DNA of 22,337 nucleotides, taken from JALRHH01 sp964638875 (GTDB taxonomy: Bacteria > Patescibacteriota > Saccharimonadia > Saccharimonadales > JALRHH01). Of the stretch, positions 1 through 7,214 are shown piece by piece. A model generated the notes under the pieces. The model ran no database searches, was not told the DNA's origin, and saw only the letters and a list, made by a program, of their open reading frames with translations. The stretch covers positions 1 through 22,337 of the forward strand of contig CAZXBL010000012.1 of the NCBI GenBank assembly GCA_964638875.1, in the 5' to 3' direction. Every line of letters starts with the position of its first letter. Position 1 is the first letter of the stretch. The position numbers and the translations under genes were made by a program.

Positions 1-1
1 T

Positions 2-643
2 GCCCGCAAACAAATCAATGACACTGCTGCAAATAGCTTCTCAATCGATAAATATGTTGGGGCAAATGCGGACACATCTCAATCTGATGATATTCACCAA
101 TGTTCTGACGTAAAACCAAGTATCCAACTGTCTGTTACGGGTACTCCTGGCAGTTACACTTTTACGGCCACTGTTGGGCAAGGAACACATGCACTTTCTA
201 GTGATCAATATCCGGGAACCGTAACGTTCAGTGTCGACGGACAAGTACTCAATGGTGGTTCATTCACGGTTAGCAGCTCTGGCACGGTTACAATGAACTA
301 CAACGAAAGCTTTGCGGGCAGCAAAACAGTTACTGCCACCATTGTTGACAGTGTGCTATACGATGCGAGCGATACAGGCACCATTACCGGTGGCGGTGGC
401 GGTGGCGGGAATACAGGCACCCCAGTTGACCTTACTGATGCGAAACGTACCGGGGGGCAGGTAAAATTCACTTGGTCAGGCGGTACGGGACCATTCATCG
501 TATATCTCACGAGTAGTAATTCCATGCTTTGTTCAGCGCCTACAGGAACAACCTGTACATACCCAGCCAACATCTCAGTTGGGACTGATGTATATGTCAA
601 AGATGGTAATGGTAACGAAGACCATAAAAACGTTACAAACTAA
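2..643 (+). CDS. C-terminal part of an exported Ig-like surface protein (5' end outside window)
   Basis: The reading frame is open from base 2 to a TAA at 641-643, so only the last 213 residues are present. The visible part is rich in Ser, Thr, Gly and Val with alternating beta-strand patterns. It appears to hold one Ig-like beta-sandwich (about residues 45-125), a seven-glycine linker encoded near 390-410, and a second small beta domain with two nearby cysteines (MLCSAP and TTCTYP) that could form a disulfide. No sorting signal or C-terminal membrane segment is visible. It could be a surface adhesin or, less certainly, the tail of a class A penicillin-binding protein, since Ig-like tails of this kind occur there in Saccharibacteria as I recall. 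The function cannot be decided without the N-terminus. It converges on the PIN-TRAM gene, with a shared terminator between them. Confidence 0.7.
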   Translation, partial: ARKQINDTAANSFSIDKYVGANADTSQSDDIHQCSDVKPSIQLSVTGTPGSYTFTATVGQGTHALSSDQYPGTVTFSVDGQVLNGGSFTVSSSGTVTMNYNESFAGSKTVTATIVDSVLYDASDTGTITGGGGGGGNTGTPVDLTDAKRTGGQVKFTWSGGTGPFIVYLTSSNSMLCSAPTGTTCTYPANISVGTDVYVKDGNGNEDHKNVTN

Positions 644-672
644 AAATATCCCTCGAAAGCTGGGGGATATTT
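644..672. terminator. Bidirectional intrinsic terminator between convergent genes
   Basis: The arms AAATATCCC (644-652) and GGGATATTT (664-672) are perfectly complementary around an 11-nt loop. The hairpin lies exactly between two convergent stop codons (643 and 674). A short T-rich tail is present on both strands, better on the minus strand. Confidence 0.7.
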
Positions 673-673
673 C

Positions 674-1447
674 TTAGACCTGTGGGTTTCGTTTACGCCG
701 TGACCGCAAGCGGTCTGCTATACCTGATTGTTGTTTAGGGCGAGCGTTTGTTGCCTGAGGCTTGGATCGTAAATCTGCAAATAACATTTTACCTGCCATC
801 GTCTGATGTATACGTGTCACTTCAACTTCGACCACTTTATTAATTTGGCTGGCGGCATCATCTACGACTACCATAGTACCGTCCTCTAGATAGCCAACTC
901 CTTGCTTAGGATTACTGCCTTTCTGCAAAATTTTGACGAGCTTTCGTTCACCTGGCAGTGCGGTTGGTCTCAGCTGTTGAGCAAGTTCATTAACGTTTAG
1001 AACCTTTACGCCCTGAATATCGGCAACTTTGTTCAGGTTGTAATCCGTTGTGTACAACCCTGTGTTAAGCTTTTTTGCAAGAGTAACAAGTTTGTCATCC
1101 GTTGGCTGGTTAGTGTGTATTGAATCGTCAATAATAACTTGGACAGTGTCACTATTTTGTAGTTCCTTGACCACATCAAGCCCAAAGCGTGCCCGTTCGC
1201 GCTTTTGCGCATCCGAACCATCGGCAAGCATTTGCAGCTCATGAATGATAAATTCTGGCACTATTAATTGATCAGGGACAAAACCTAATTTTACTAAATC
1301 TACAATGCGCCCATCTATGAGCGCACAGGTATCAAGTACCATCTTCTTGCTCTTTGTACCTAAACCGCTTTTTGGTTTTTGGTTTCTTTGCTGCAGCACT
1401 AGCGCCACAATGACGGCAAGTAGTGCTATTTGTATATAATCGTTCAT
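674..1447 (-). CDS. Membrane-anchored PIN-TRAM domain protein (YacL-like)
   Basis: A protein of 257 residues with one N-terminal membrane segment (about 5-20), a PIN nuclease domain (about 36-155) and a TRAM RNA-binding domain (about 162-226), then a basic tail. Acidic PIN residues are visible: D39 in VLDTCALIDGR, E66/E70, D117/D118 and D135. The family is related to Bacillus YacL, which usually has several N-terminal membrane spans; this one has a single span. A likely role is membrane-associated RNA cleavage, but the substrate is unknown. The start at 1447 has a good Shine-Dalgarno (AAGGAAAA) that overlaps the radA stop codon, with the genes 7 nt apart, so translation is probably coupled to radA. 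In Firmicutes yacL also lies close to radA, which supports the family call. Confidence 0.85.
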   Translation of the reverse strand: MNDYIQIALLAVIVALVLQQRNQKPKSGLGTKSKKMVLDTCALIDGRIVDLVKLGFVPDQLIVPEFIIHELQMLADGSDAQKRERARFGLDVVKELQNSDTVQVIIDDSIHTNQPTDDKLVTLAKKLNTGLYTTDYNLNKVADIQGVKVLNVNELAQQLRPTALPGERKLVKILQKGSNPKQGVGYLEDGTMVVVDDAASQINKVVEVEVTRIHQTMAGKMLFADLRSKPQATNARPKQQSGIADRLRSRRKRNPQV

Positions 1448-1454
1448 GTTTTCC

Positions 1455-2804
1455 TTAATTCTTTGATAAAAACGTATTTAACGCTGTTTTAATGTCTTTC
1501 ATCCCATTATACCCGCTAAACTTGTTAGCACCCTTTTGTACAGGGCCGATTGTCGCGTCAAAGCCAAGCTTTGTGGCCTCAGCAATGCGCTTTTCAGTAA
1601 ACGGTACATGGCGGATTTCGCCAGATAGGCCTACCTCACCAAACACTACTGCATTGTCGGCTAATTGCATACCTTTGCTTGCACTGGCGATTGCCATGCA
1701 TATTGCGAGATCAGCCGCAGGTTCGGTTAGCTTGATACCACCCACGATATTAATGTAAATATCTTGTTCAGCTAAGTTCAGCTTTGTCCGTCGTTCCAGC
1801 ATAGCAATTAATAGATTGACGCGATTAAGGTCTATACCACTTGCTGCACGCTTGGGATAACCGTAGTTGGTTCGATTCACGAGCGCCTGGACCTCGACTA
1901 GGAGCGGTCGGGTCCCTTCCATAGTTGCAAGCACGATTGAACCATCGCTTATCTGACGTTCTGCCAGCAGCGCAGCAGATGGGTTATCGACAGTTGCTAA
2001 GCCTTTGTCCGTCATTTCAAATATTCCTGCCTCGTTGGTTGAGCCATAGCGATTTTTAACTGCGCGCAGCAACTTGAAACCACCGTAGCGGTCACCTTCT
2101 AGCTGCAGAACAACATCTACAAGATGCTCAAGTACCTTTGGACCGGCAATAGACCCCTCTTTGGTAACATGTCCTACGATAAGTAGTGAAGTATTTGTAC
2201 CCTTTGCTGCTGCAGTTAACAGATGGGTACTGTTTGTAATTTGGCTGACACTCCCAGCAGCCGATGCCACATCCTTGCACGCAATTGTCTGTATAGAATC
2301 AACAACAACTAATTCGTACTCACTAGAGGCAATTGTGGCTGCAATGTCGTCTGCGATGGTACTTGTTGCAAGCTTAAGGGCCTCAGAACCCTTCCCAAGG
2401 CGCTGAGCGCGAAGGCTAATCTGGTGGGCAGATTCCTCACCACTGACGTACAGGACCTTATGCTTCTGGGAGATGGTGTACGCCAGCTGTAGCATTAGTG
2501 TGCTTTTCCCAATGCCTGGTTGCCCCGCAATAAGATTAACGCTGCCGGCCACTACTCCGCCGCCAAGCACCGTGTCGACTTCTGTCATGCCAGTAGATAA
2601 CCTCGGCATATCTTTTGCCGCACTATCAGAAACAGACTGCGGTTTCAGTACACGTCCGCCTGATTTAATATCAGCACTGGTACCAATATTTACTGATTCT
2701 TCAAGCGTGTTCCACTCTCCACATGAAAAGCACTTACCACTCCATGTCTGAGTAGCAGCCCCACAATTACTACATACATACTGCGTCCTGTTCTGCTTCG
2801 CCAT
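1455..2804 (-). CDS. radA: DNA repair protein RadA/Sms
   Basis: A full-length RadA of 449 residues. It has the N-terminal C4 zinc finger (C11, C14, C25, C28), a RecA-like ATPase with Walker A GQPGIGKS (94-101), the family signature KNRYG at 250-254 (KNRFG in most members) and a C-terminal Lon-protease-like domain (about 285-445). RadA is a DnaB-like helicase that drives branch migration and processing of recombination intermediates. No convincing Shine-Dalgarno precedes the ATG. The NUDIX gene ends only 6 nt upstream, so radA is probably cotranscribed with it. The ATPase and zinc-finger residues all look intact. Confidence 0.97.
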   Translation of the reverse strand: MAKQNRTQYVCSNCGAATQTWSGKCFSCGEWNTLEESVNIGTSADIKSGGRVLKPQSVSDSAAKDMPRLSTGMTEVDTVLGGGVVAGSVNLIAGQPGIGKSTLMLQLAYTISQKHKVLYVSGEESAHQISLRAQRLGKGSEALKLATSTIADDIAATIASSEYELVVVDSIQTIACKDVASAAGSVSQITNSTHLLTAAAKGTNTSLLIVGHVTKEGSIAGPKVLEHLVDVVLQLEGDRYGGFKLLRAVKNRYGSTNEAGIFEMTDKGLATVDNPSAALLAERQISDGSIVLATMEGTRPLLVEVQALVNRTNYGYPKRAASGIDLNRVNLLIAMLERRTKLNLAEQDIYINIVGGIKLTEPAADLAICMAIASASKGMQLADNAVVFGEVGLSGEIRHVPFTEKRIAEATKLGFDATIGPVQKGANKFSGYNGMKDIKTALNTFLSKN

Positions 2805-2810
2805 TTACAT

Positions 2811-3209
2811 CTAGTTTATCATCAAAGCAGCGAGCTTTTGCACGTTACCGTAAGAGTCCAAGTGCTGCATCTGCTCGACACTAAAGAATCTTAATTCTTG
2901 ACACTCCTCTGAAGGAGTAAACTTGAGATTCTCCAAAGTTATTTCATACACAATATTTATTATAAATGTGTCTTTCCCTGGTCGCGGGAAAGCAAATACA
3001 TAACGCGGCGCATCAGAAACACCTATTAACTTGAGCCCTGTTTCTTCATAAACTTCTCTTGCGAGGCATTCGTTAATCCCTTCACCGTGATCTAGACCTC
3101 CCCCCAATAATTCCCACTTACCGTTGTCTTCGCGAGCCAATAAGACCCTGCCTTGGCCGTCAATTACTATTCCTTTAACGCTTACTCTGTAGTAACACTG
3201 CTCGTTCAT
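2811..3209 (-). CDS. NUDIX hydrolase
   Basis: A single-domain protein of 132 residues carrying a complete Nudix box, GX5EX7REVYEETGL, at residues 37-59 (G37, E43, R51, E52, E55, E56, G58). The fold hydrolyses nucleoside diphosphates linked to another group, for example oxidised nucleotides or NDP-sugars; the sequence does not tell which. The position just before radA would suit a nucleotide-sanitation role, but that is inference. The ATG has no Shine-Dalgarno. A TGCTATACT extended -10 element ends 7 nt before it, which suggests an internal promoter producing a leaderless mRNA. Confidence 0.93.
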   Translation of the reverse strand: MNEQCYYRVSVKGIVIDGQGRVLLAREDNGKWELLGGGLDHGEGINECLAREVYEETGLKLIGVSDAPRYVFAFPRPGKDTFIINIVYEITLENLKFTPSEECQELRFFSVEQMQHLDSYGNVQKLAALMIN

Positions 3210-3216
3210 TCAAATG

Positions 3217-3222
3217 AGTATA
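3217..3222 (-). promoter_or_regulatory. Extended -10 promoter element for the NUDIX gene (leaderless)
   Basis: TATACT on the minus strand, preceded by TGC, lies in the 23-nt gap after the metalloprotease stop codon. Exactly 7 nt separate it from the ATG at 3209, so transcription would begin at or next to the A of the start codon. No good -35 is visible. Confidence 0.5.
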
Positions 3223-3232
3223 GCATGCGATA

Positions 3233-4195
3233 CTACTGTTCCTGGATGGTGGAACGACTATCTAATGCTTTAATGAGTTCATTTTCTTCTGTTGCCAAAG
3301 TATTGCGTTGCTCTACAAGGCTGTTGTACTGCGTAACTAGTTGTTTTTGTCTGTTTACGTCACGGTTGTAAGACACCACAGCCTGGTTATAGCCTGGCAC
3401 AGCTGCATTGTAAGCTTCAACGCTGCCACCATTACGTTTCTGCTGCAAGTCATCGTAGCTTGTTTTTAGCGCCTTTTGCTGGGTTTCCAGCGATTCGTTC
3501 AAAGCGTCAATTTGAGTCTTTAGACCTGCCAATTGGTCATCAATCGATTTTACCTGGTCCTCACGCTCTGTAAATGCTTGTTTATATTTATCCGCAAGCT
3601 CCACAATAACTTTTCGATTCGTAAAGTAGCGGCTGTAGTAGGCCTCCAGGTCTGCGGGTAAGTCTCGGACTTCTGTTGCCAGGATACTATGCAGCTCATT
3701 AGGAACTACATTTGGATCTTTCACGCGGTAGTTTTCTATAGTTGATTTGAGGCGCTCGTCAGTAACTGTTCCAGCAACCTGGGCAGTTAAACCATCTACT
3801 CGCTGACGTTCCTTATCACTAAGTCGGTCATAGGCAGCATGTAACATTTCATGAGCGGCTGTTACCTCAATAACACCGTTTAACCGTGGATCGGATATAT
3901 TGTAGAGGTAAATCCCTTGGTGCTCCACATAACACCCCAGCACTATAGTCTGCTCAGAATTACTACAATGCTGGTTGAAGGAACTTTTATCTTCTAGGAG
4001 CGGTCTGTATACATAAAACAACCGACGAGCACCCGACGTCATAGTCGTTGTATCAGCCAGTCTTGAAACCTCTGGAGGAGCGCTATAGTTGCGGAGTCGC
4101 CACGTGTCAAAGAGAGCGTCTTGTTTAACCCAAGCGGTTGTAGCCAGGAGTACGATAAGTATGCTTGCAGTGTAAGACCAGAAACGGGTGCGCAT
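3233..4195 (-). CDS. Membrane-anchored HExxH metalloprotease-like protein with coiled-coil tail
   Basis: A protein of 320 residues with an N-terminal membrane segment or signal anchor (about 7-23). An extracytoplasmic domain follows, containing HEMLH at 115-119, the HExxH pattern of zinc metallopeptidases. Possible third ligands lie in NELHSILATE at 166-175 (E167, H169 or E175). C77 and C88 could form a disulfide outside the cell. Residues about 196-312 are strongly heptad-like and should form a long coiled coil. I do not recognise a named family. The most likely role is a cell-surface peptidase acting on envelope or pilus proteins, or one that has lost activity. The ATG at 4195 has no Shine-Dalgarno but lies 9 nt after a TATACT element, so it may be the first gene of a four-gene group running to 674. 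Confidence 0.75.
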   Translation of the reverse strand: MRTRFWSYTASILIVLLATTAWVKQDALFDTWRLRNYSAPPEVSRLADTTTMTSGARRLFYVYRPLLEDKSSFNQHCSNSEQTIVLGCYVEHQGIYLYNISDPRLNGVIEVTAAHEMLHAAYDRLSDKERQRVDGLTAQVAGTVTDERLKSTIENYRVKDPNVVPNELHSILATEVRDLPADLEAYYSRYFTNRKVIVELADKYKQAFTEREDQVKSIDDQLAGLKTQIDALNESLETQQKALKTSYDDLQQKRNGGSVEAYNAAVPGYNQAVVSYNRDVNRQKQLVTQYNSLVEQRNTLATEENELIKALDSRSTIQEQ

Positions 4196-4204
4196 ATTAG
4201 CTTA

Positions 4205-4210
4205 AGTATA
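4205..4210 (-). promoter_or_regulatory. -10 element for the HExxH protein gene
   Basis: TATACT on the minus strand lies 9 nt before the ATG at 4195, in the 68-nt gap after clpC. No Shine-Dalgarno lies between it and the start, so the transcript would have a leader of 0-2 nt. The -35 region is poor. Confidence 0.4.
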
Positions 4211-4263
4211 CCCTACGGGTTAAATCTTCTGTACATAGATCTTTGCAATAAGATTGCTTATTC

Positions 4264-6780
4264 TTACTTACTCTTCGCTACTTCGGCTTCAGCGATAGTT
4301 TCGCGGATAACTTCGTAAGTCAGTTCGCCTTTCTTGGCAGAAACTTTGATGATGTCACCTTTGTCATAGTCACCTTCTAGCAGCTGCAGTGCAATGTGGT
4401 CCTCAACTGTATCCTGAATCAGACGTCGCATAGGGCGGGCCCCGTTCATTGCATCGTAGCCATGATCAAGCAAATAATTCTTTGCCTTAGTAGTTACATC
4501 TAAACCTAGCCCGTGCTTGACCAAACGTTCACGCAAATCGTTCAATTGTAGATCAAGGATTTTGGTCACATCTTTTTTGGTCAGTGCGCGGAACACAATC
4601 GTTTTGTCGATTCGGTTCAGTAATTCTGGACGCATCGTTTTCTTCAAATCGTCCAAAACTTTACTCTTGTTGGCTTCATGAAGTGTGTCGAGATCTTTAG
4701 CGTCTTTCGTATTCTGTACATGGAATCCAAAACTGGCTTCTTTTTGCAGTTTTTCTGCACCAATATTGCTGGTCATAATTACGATTGTGTTAGTGAAATC
4801 GATCTTACGACCTTTGGCATCCGTTAGCACTCCATCTTCCAGCATTTGGAGCAGCATGTTAAAGACTTCTGGGTGCGCCTTTTCGATCTCATCGAAAAGC
4901 ACTAGACTATACGGTTGGCGACGAATCTTGTCCGTCAACTGACCACCTTCATCGTAACCGACATAGCCGGCGGGGGCACCAACTAGTCGTGAAACATTGT
5001 GACGTTCACTAAATTCACTCATATCAATCTTTACCAATGCTTCTTCGCTACCGAGGAACTCTCGGGCAAGTACGCGGGCAAGTTCTGTCTTGCCTACACC
5101 AGTGGGCCCTAGAAAAATAAACGATCCAATTGGGCGAGTACCCGAGCCGATACCGACCCGGTTACGGCGAACTGCCTTAGATACGGCTGTTACTGCTTCT
5201 TCTTGCCCAATAATGTGCTTGCCTAGGTTTCTTTCTAATGCCAATAGGTATTTTGCCTCTGATCGAATGACCTTAGTAACAGGCACCCCTGTCATACGTG
5301 CAACTACGTCTGCAATATCATCACTGGTGACGGTGAGTGCTTTGGCTGTTTTGTCATTAGACTCAAGTTCCTTCAGTTTTTCCTTGATTTGGCTAGCCCG
5401 CTGTTTGTATTCTGCGGCTTTTTCATAGTTTTCTGCGTCAACAGCATCTTCGATGCGGCCATTTGTGAGTTTCAGTTCTTTCTGAAGTTTGCGTACTTCT
5501 GGCGAAGTTTTGCCTTTGTCTACCCGAAGGTGCGCGGCAGTTTCATCCAGCAGATCTATCGCCTTATCTGGCATGTAACGGTCATTAATATAGCGCTTCG
5601 CTAGGGTGACGGTATCTTCTAGCACTTCATCGCTGATGGTTACGTTGTGAAATTCCTCATAATGTTTACGAAGACCTTTCAGAATTGCTAGTGTTTCAGC
5701 TGGATTTGTCTCAGGAACCTGGATTGGCTGGAAACGACGTTCTAGAGCAGCATCCTTTTCAATGTGCTTAGTGTATTCAGCAGTTGTGGTCGCACCGATA
5801 ACCTGAACTTTCCCACGTGCCAGTGCAGGTTTCAGGATATTACCGGCATCCATTGCCCCTTCTGCCGCTCCAGCACCCACAATAAGGTGTAACTCATCAA
5901 TGAATACGATTGTTTTTTTGTCATGTTCCAGCTCATGAATTACTTTTTTGAGCCTTTCCTCAAATTCACCGCGGTACTTGGTGCCTGCAATCATACCTGC
6001 GAGGTCTAGCATTACAATGCGTTTTTCCAGCAAGCTATCCGGGACTTCCTCGTTCACAATACGTTGCGCAATACCTTCTGCAATCGCAGTTTTACCGACC
6101 CCTGGTTCGCCAATCAATACAGGATTGTTTTTGGTACGACGGTTCAAAATAGTCACCACCCGACGAATCTGGGTTTCACGTCCCACAACTGGATCAAGCT
6201 TGCCTTTTCGGGCCTGCTCGGTCAAATCAGTTCCAAAGAAATCGAGCGCAGTCTTTTTCTTTGGCTTCTTGCCCCGACGGCCGGTTTCCGTGCTGCTTTC
6301 GCCGTCGTCATTGTACTGTTGACGGTTAAGGAACTGCTCTAGTTCACTAACAAGTGAGTCAACATCAACATTCATGTCACGCAGCAAAATAGTCGCACGA
6401 GCATTTTTTTGGCTGAGGATACTATAAAGAATATGTTCCGTACCACAGAACTCCTGGTTGAAATCCTGTGCGACATCATAAGCCATTTTAAGTGTTAATT
6501 TAGCTGTTTCACTTAAACCTTTAGCGCCAAGGTTAATGACGAGGGTTTTCGGCGTGAGGTTCAGGGCAAGTCGTGCACGATCTAGGGTTACACCTATGCC
6601 CTCGAGCATTTTAGAGCCCATACTGGAGTCCTGCGCTAGTACACCTAGTAGTAAATGTTCTGTGCCAACATAAGCGCTGCCGAAGCTTCGTGCAATTGCA
6701 TCTGCATGCTTGAGGCTACTTAATGCATTGTCAGTAAGATGATTCAAAAATTCCTGGAAATCTGGTGAGTTAGGCATCAT
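4264..6780 (-). CDS. clpC: ATP-dependent Clp protease ATPase subunit ClpC
   Basis: A Hsp100/Clp unfoldase of 838 residues with the usual ClpC plan. It has an N domain with two Clp_N repeats (about 1-150), a first AAA+ module with Walker A GEPGVGKT (224-231), a UVR-type middle helix (about 430-470) that separates ClpC from ClpA, and a second AAA+ module with Walker A GPTGVGKT (558-565). A FGF tripeptide in the second module (in KEASFGFHV) sits where the ClpP-docking loop is found in Bacillus ClpC, so it should work with ClpP, which is not in this window. Two adjacent ATGs are possible (6780 or 6777); a strong AGGAGGG Shine-Dalgarno precedes them. It is preceded by a promoter overlapped by a CIRCE operator, implying HrcA heat-shock control. 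Confidence 0.97.
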   Translation of the reverse strand: MMPNSPDFQEFLNHLTDNALSSLKHADAIARSFGSAYVGTEHLLLGVLAQDSSMGSKMLEGIGVTLDRARLALNLTPKTLVINLGAKGLSETAKLTLKMAYDVAQDFNQEFCGTEHILYSILSQKNARATILLRDMNVDVDSLVSELEQFLNRQQYNDDGESSTETGRRGKKPKKKTALDFFGTDLTEQARKGKLDPVVGRETQIRRVVTILNRRTKNNPVLIGEPGVGKTAIAEGIAQRIVNEEVPDSLLEKRIVMLDLAGMIAGTKYRGEFEERLKKVIHELEHDKKTIVFIDELHLIVGAGAAEGAMDAGNILKPALARGKVQVIGATTTAEYTKHIEKDAALERRFQPIQVPETNPAETLAILKGLRKHYEEFHNVTISDEVLEDTVTLAKRYINDRYMPDKAIDLLDETAAHLRVDKGKTSPEVRKLQKELKLTNGRIEDAVDAENYEKAAEYKQRASQIKEKLKELESNDKTAKALTVTSDDIADVVARMTGVPVTKVIRSEAKYLLALERNLGKHIIGQEEAVTAVSKAVRRNRVGIGSGTRPIGSFIFLGPTGVGKTELARVLAREFLGSEEALVKIDMSEFSERHNVSRLVGAPAGYVGYDEGGQLTDKIRRQPYSLVLFDEIEKAHPEVFNMLLQMLEDGVLTDAKGRKIDFTNTIVIMTSNIGAEKLQKEASFGFHVQNTKDAKDLDTLHEANKSKVLDDLKKTMRPELLNRIDKTIVFRALTKKDVTKILDLQLNDLRERLVKHGLGLDVTTKAKNYLLDHGYDAMNGARPMRRLIQDTVEDHIALQLLEGDYDKGDIIKVSAKKGELTYEVIRETIAEAEVAKSK

Positions 6781-6830
6781 ACCTGTTTTTGCCCTCCTAT
6801 TTCGCGACCTTTTAAATATTCGCTACTTTC

Positions 6831-6858
6831 ATTATAGCAAGTTTTGTTTCCGTGTCTA
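6831..6858 (-). promoter_or_regulatory. clpC promoter (-35 TAGACA, 16 bp, -10 TATAAT)
   Basis: On the minus strand, TAGACA (6853-6858) is separated by 16 bp from TATAAT (6831-6836), which is preceded by TGC, giving a perfect extended -10. The leader is about 45 nt and carries the AGGAGGG ribosome site. The -35 overlaps the end of the CIRCE element. Confidence 0.85.
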
Positions 6859-6882
6859 GCACTCTAAGCACGAGAGTGCTAA
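6856..6882. promoter_or_regulatory. CIRCE operator (HrcA binding site)
   Basis: CTAGCACTC (6856-6864), a 9-nt spacer, then GAGTGCTAA (6874-6882). This matches the CIRCE consensus TTAGCACTC-N9-GAGTGCTAA in 17 of 18 arm positions. It overlaps the clpC -35, so HrcA binding should block RNA polymerase until heat stress. It may also touch the divergent promoter of the 47-residue gene. Confidence 0.95.
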
Positions 6883-6892
6883 TTTTCTTTTG

Positions 6893-6916
6893 TTAAGCAT
6901 GCTAGGCTATGCTTAA
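6893..6916. promoter_or_regulatory. Operator-like inverted repeat before the 47-residue gene
   Basis: TTAAGCAT (6893-6900) and ATGCTTAA (6909-6916) form a perfect 8-bp inverted repeat around an 8-nt spacer. The right half overlaps a possible plus-strand -10, TATGCT (6908-6913). This suggests a repressor site for the small gene at 6941, distinct from CIRCE. The binding protein is unknown. Confidence 0.45.
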
Positions 6917-6940
6917 ATGTACACAAATCAAGGAGGGCTT

Positions 6941-7084
6941 ATGTCAATGATCAAAGCAACAAGCATAGCATTTAATTCAGCCGGAAGCATGTATGTAGTA
7001 GATACGCTTGGTAGGATCTGGATAAAAACAGTTTCAAGTGGTCAATGGATCCAGGAGACCTTACCTCAGGAGCCAGAAGCGTAG
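6941..7084 (+). CDS. 47-residue small protein resembling one beta-propeller blade
   Basis: ATG at 6941 to TAG at 7082-7084. A very strong Shine-Dalgarno, AAGGAGGG (6930-6937), precedes the ATG, and a long hairpin terminator follows the stop, so the gene looks real despite its size. The protein has no signal peptide or membrane segment. The pattern IAFNSAGSMYVVDTLGRIW (residues 9-27) is like one blade of an NHL- or TolB-type beta-propeller: a hydrophobic strand, a turn, a YVVD strand, a GRIW strand, then a short acidic tail. A lone blade cannot close a propeller, so it may multimerise or bind a partner. I do not recognise the family. It is divergent from clpC, 158 bp apart, with the CIRCE box and a separate inverted repeat between them. 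Confidence 0.65.
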   Translation: MSMIKATSIAFNSAGSMYVVDTLGRIWIKTVSSGQWIQETLPQEPEA

Positions 7085-7102
7085 TGTAATTACTACGTTT
7101 AA

Positions 7103-7139
7103 GAAATCAAAAGGCGGATTGAATCCGCCTTTTGATTTC
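7103..7139. terminator. Strong bidirectional terminator (47-residue gene / nusA)
   Basis: A perfect palindrome of 18 nt per arm around a single central base (7121). In RNA it gives about 17 pairs closed by a 3-nt loop. The core GGCGGAT/ATCCGCC is followed by TTTTGATTT on both strands, so it can end transcription of the plus-strand small gene and the minus-strand nusA. The outer GAAATC/GATTTC arms recur in a small palindrome at 7164-7178. Confidence 0.88.
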
Positions 7140-7186
7140 CTTATTCAGGAAGGAGCAGCCGGAGAAATCTTTGATTTCACCGCGCG

Positions 7187-7214
7187 ATGAGGAAACCTAT
7201 CTCGGTTTCCTCAT
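7187..7214 (-). other. Hairpin immediately after the nusA stop codon
   Basis: ATGAGGAAACC (7187-7197) and GGTTTCCTCAT (7204-7214) form a perfect 11-bp stem around a 6-nt loop. On the nusA message it starts at the last base of the TAA stop, and the next codon in frame is TGA. There is no T tract, so it is more likely a 3'-end stabiliser than a terminator. Confidence 0.55.

Noticed and set aside
298..600. Minus-strand frame with a poly-proline stretch
   Set aside because: The prolines mirror the glycine linker of the plus-strand surface protein; a shadow frame.
1864..1880. GGTTCGATTC resembling a tRNA T-loop
   Set aside because: It is inside radA coding sequence and no cloverleaf arms or acceptor stem flank it.
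4222..4262. Possible clpC terminator in the gap after its stop
   Set aside because: The best stem, GCAAT/ATTGC, is only 5 bp and lacks a T tract.
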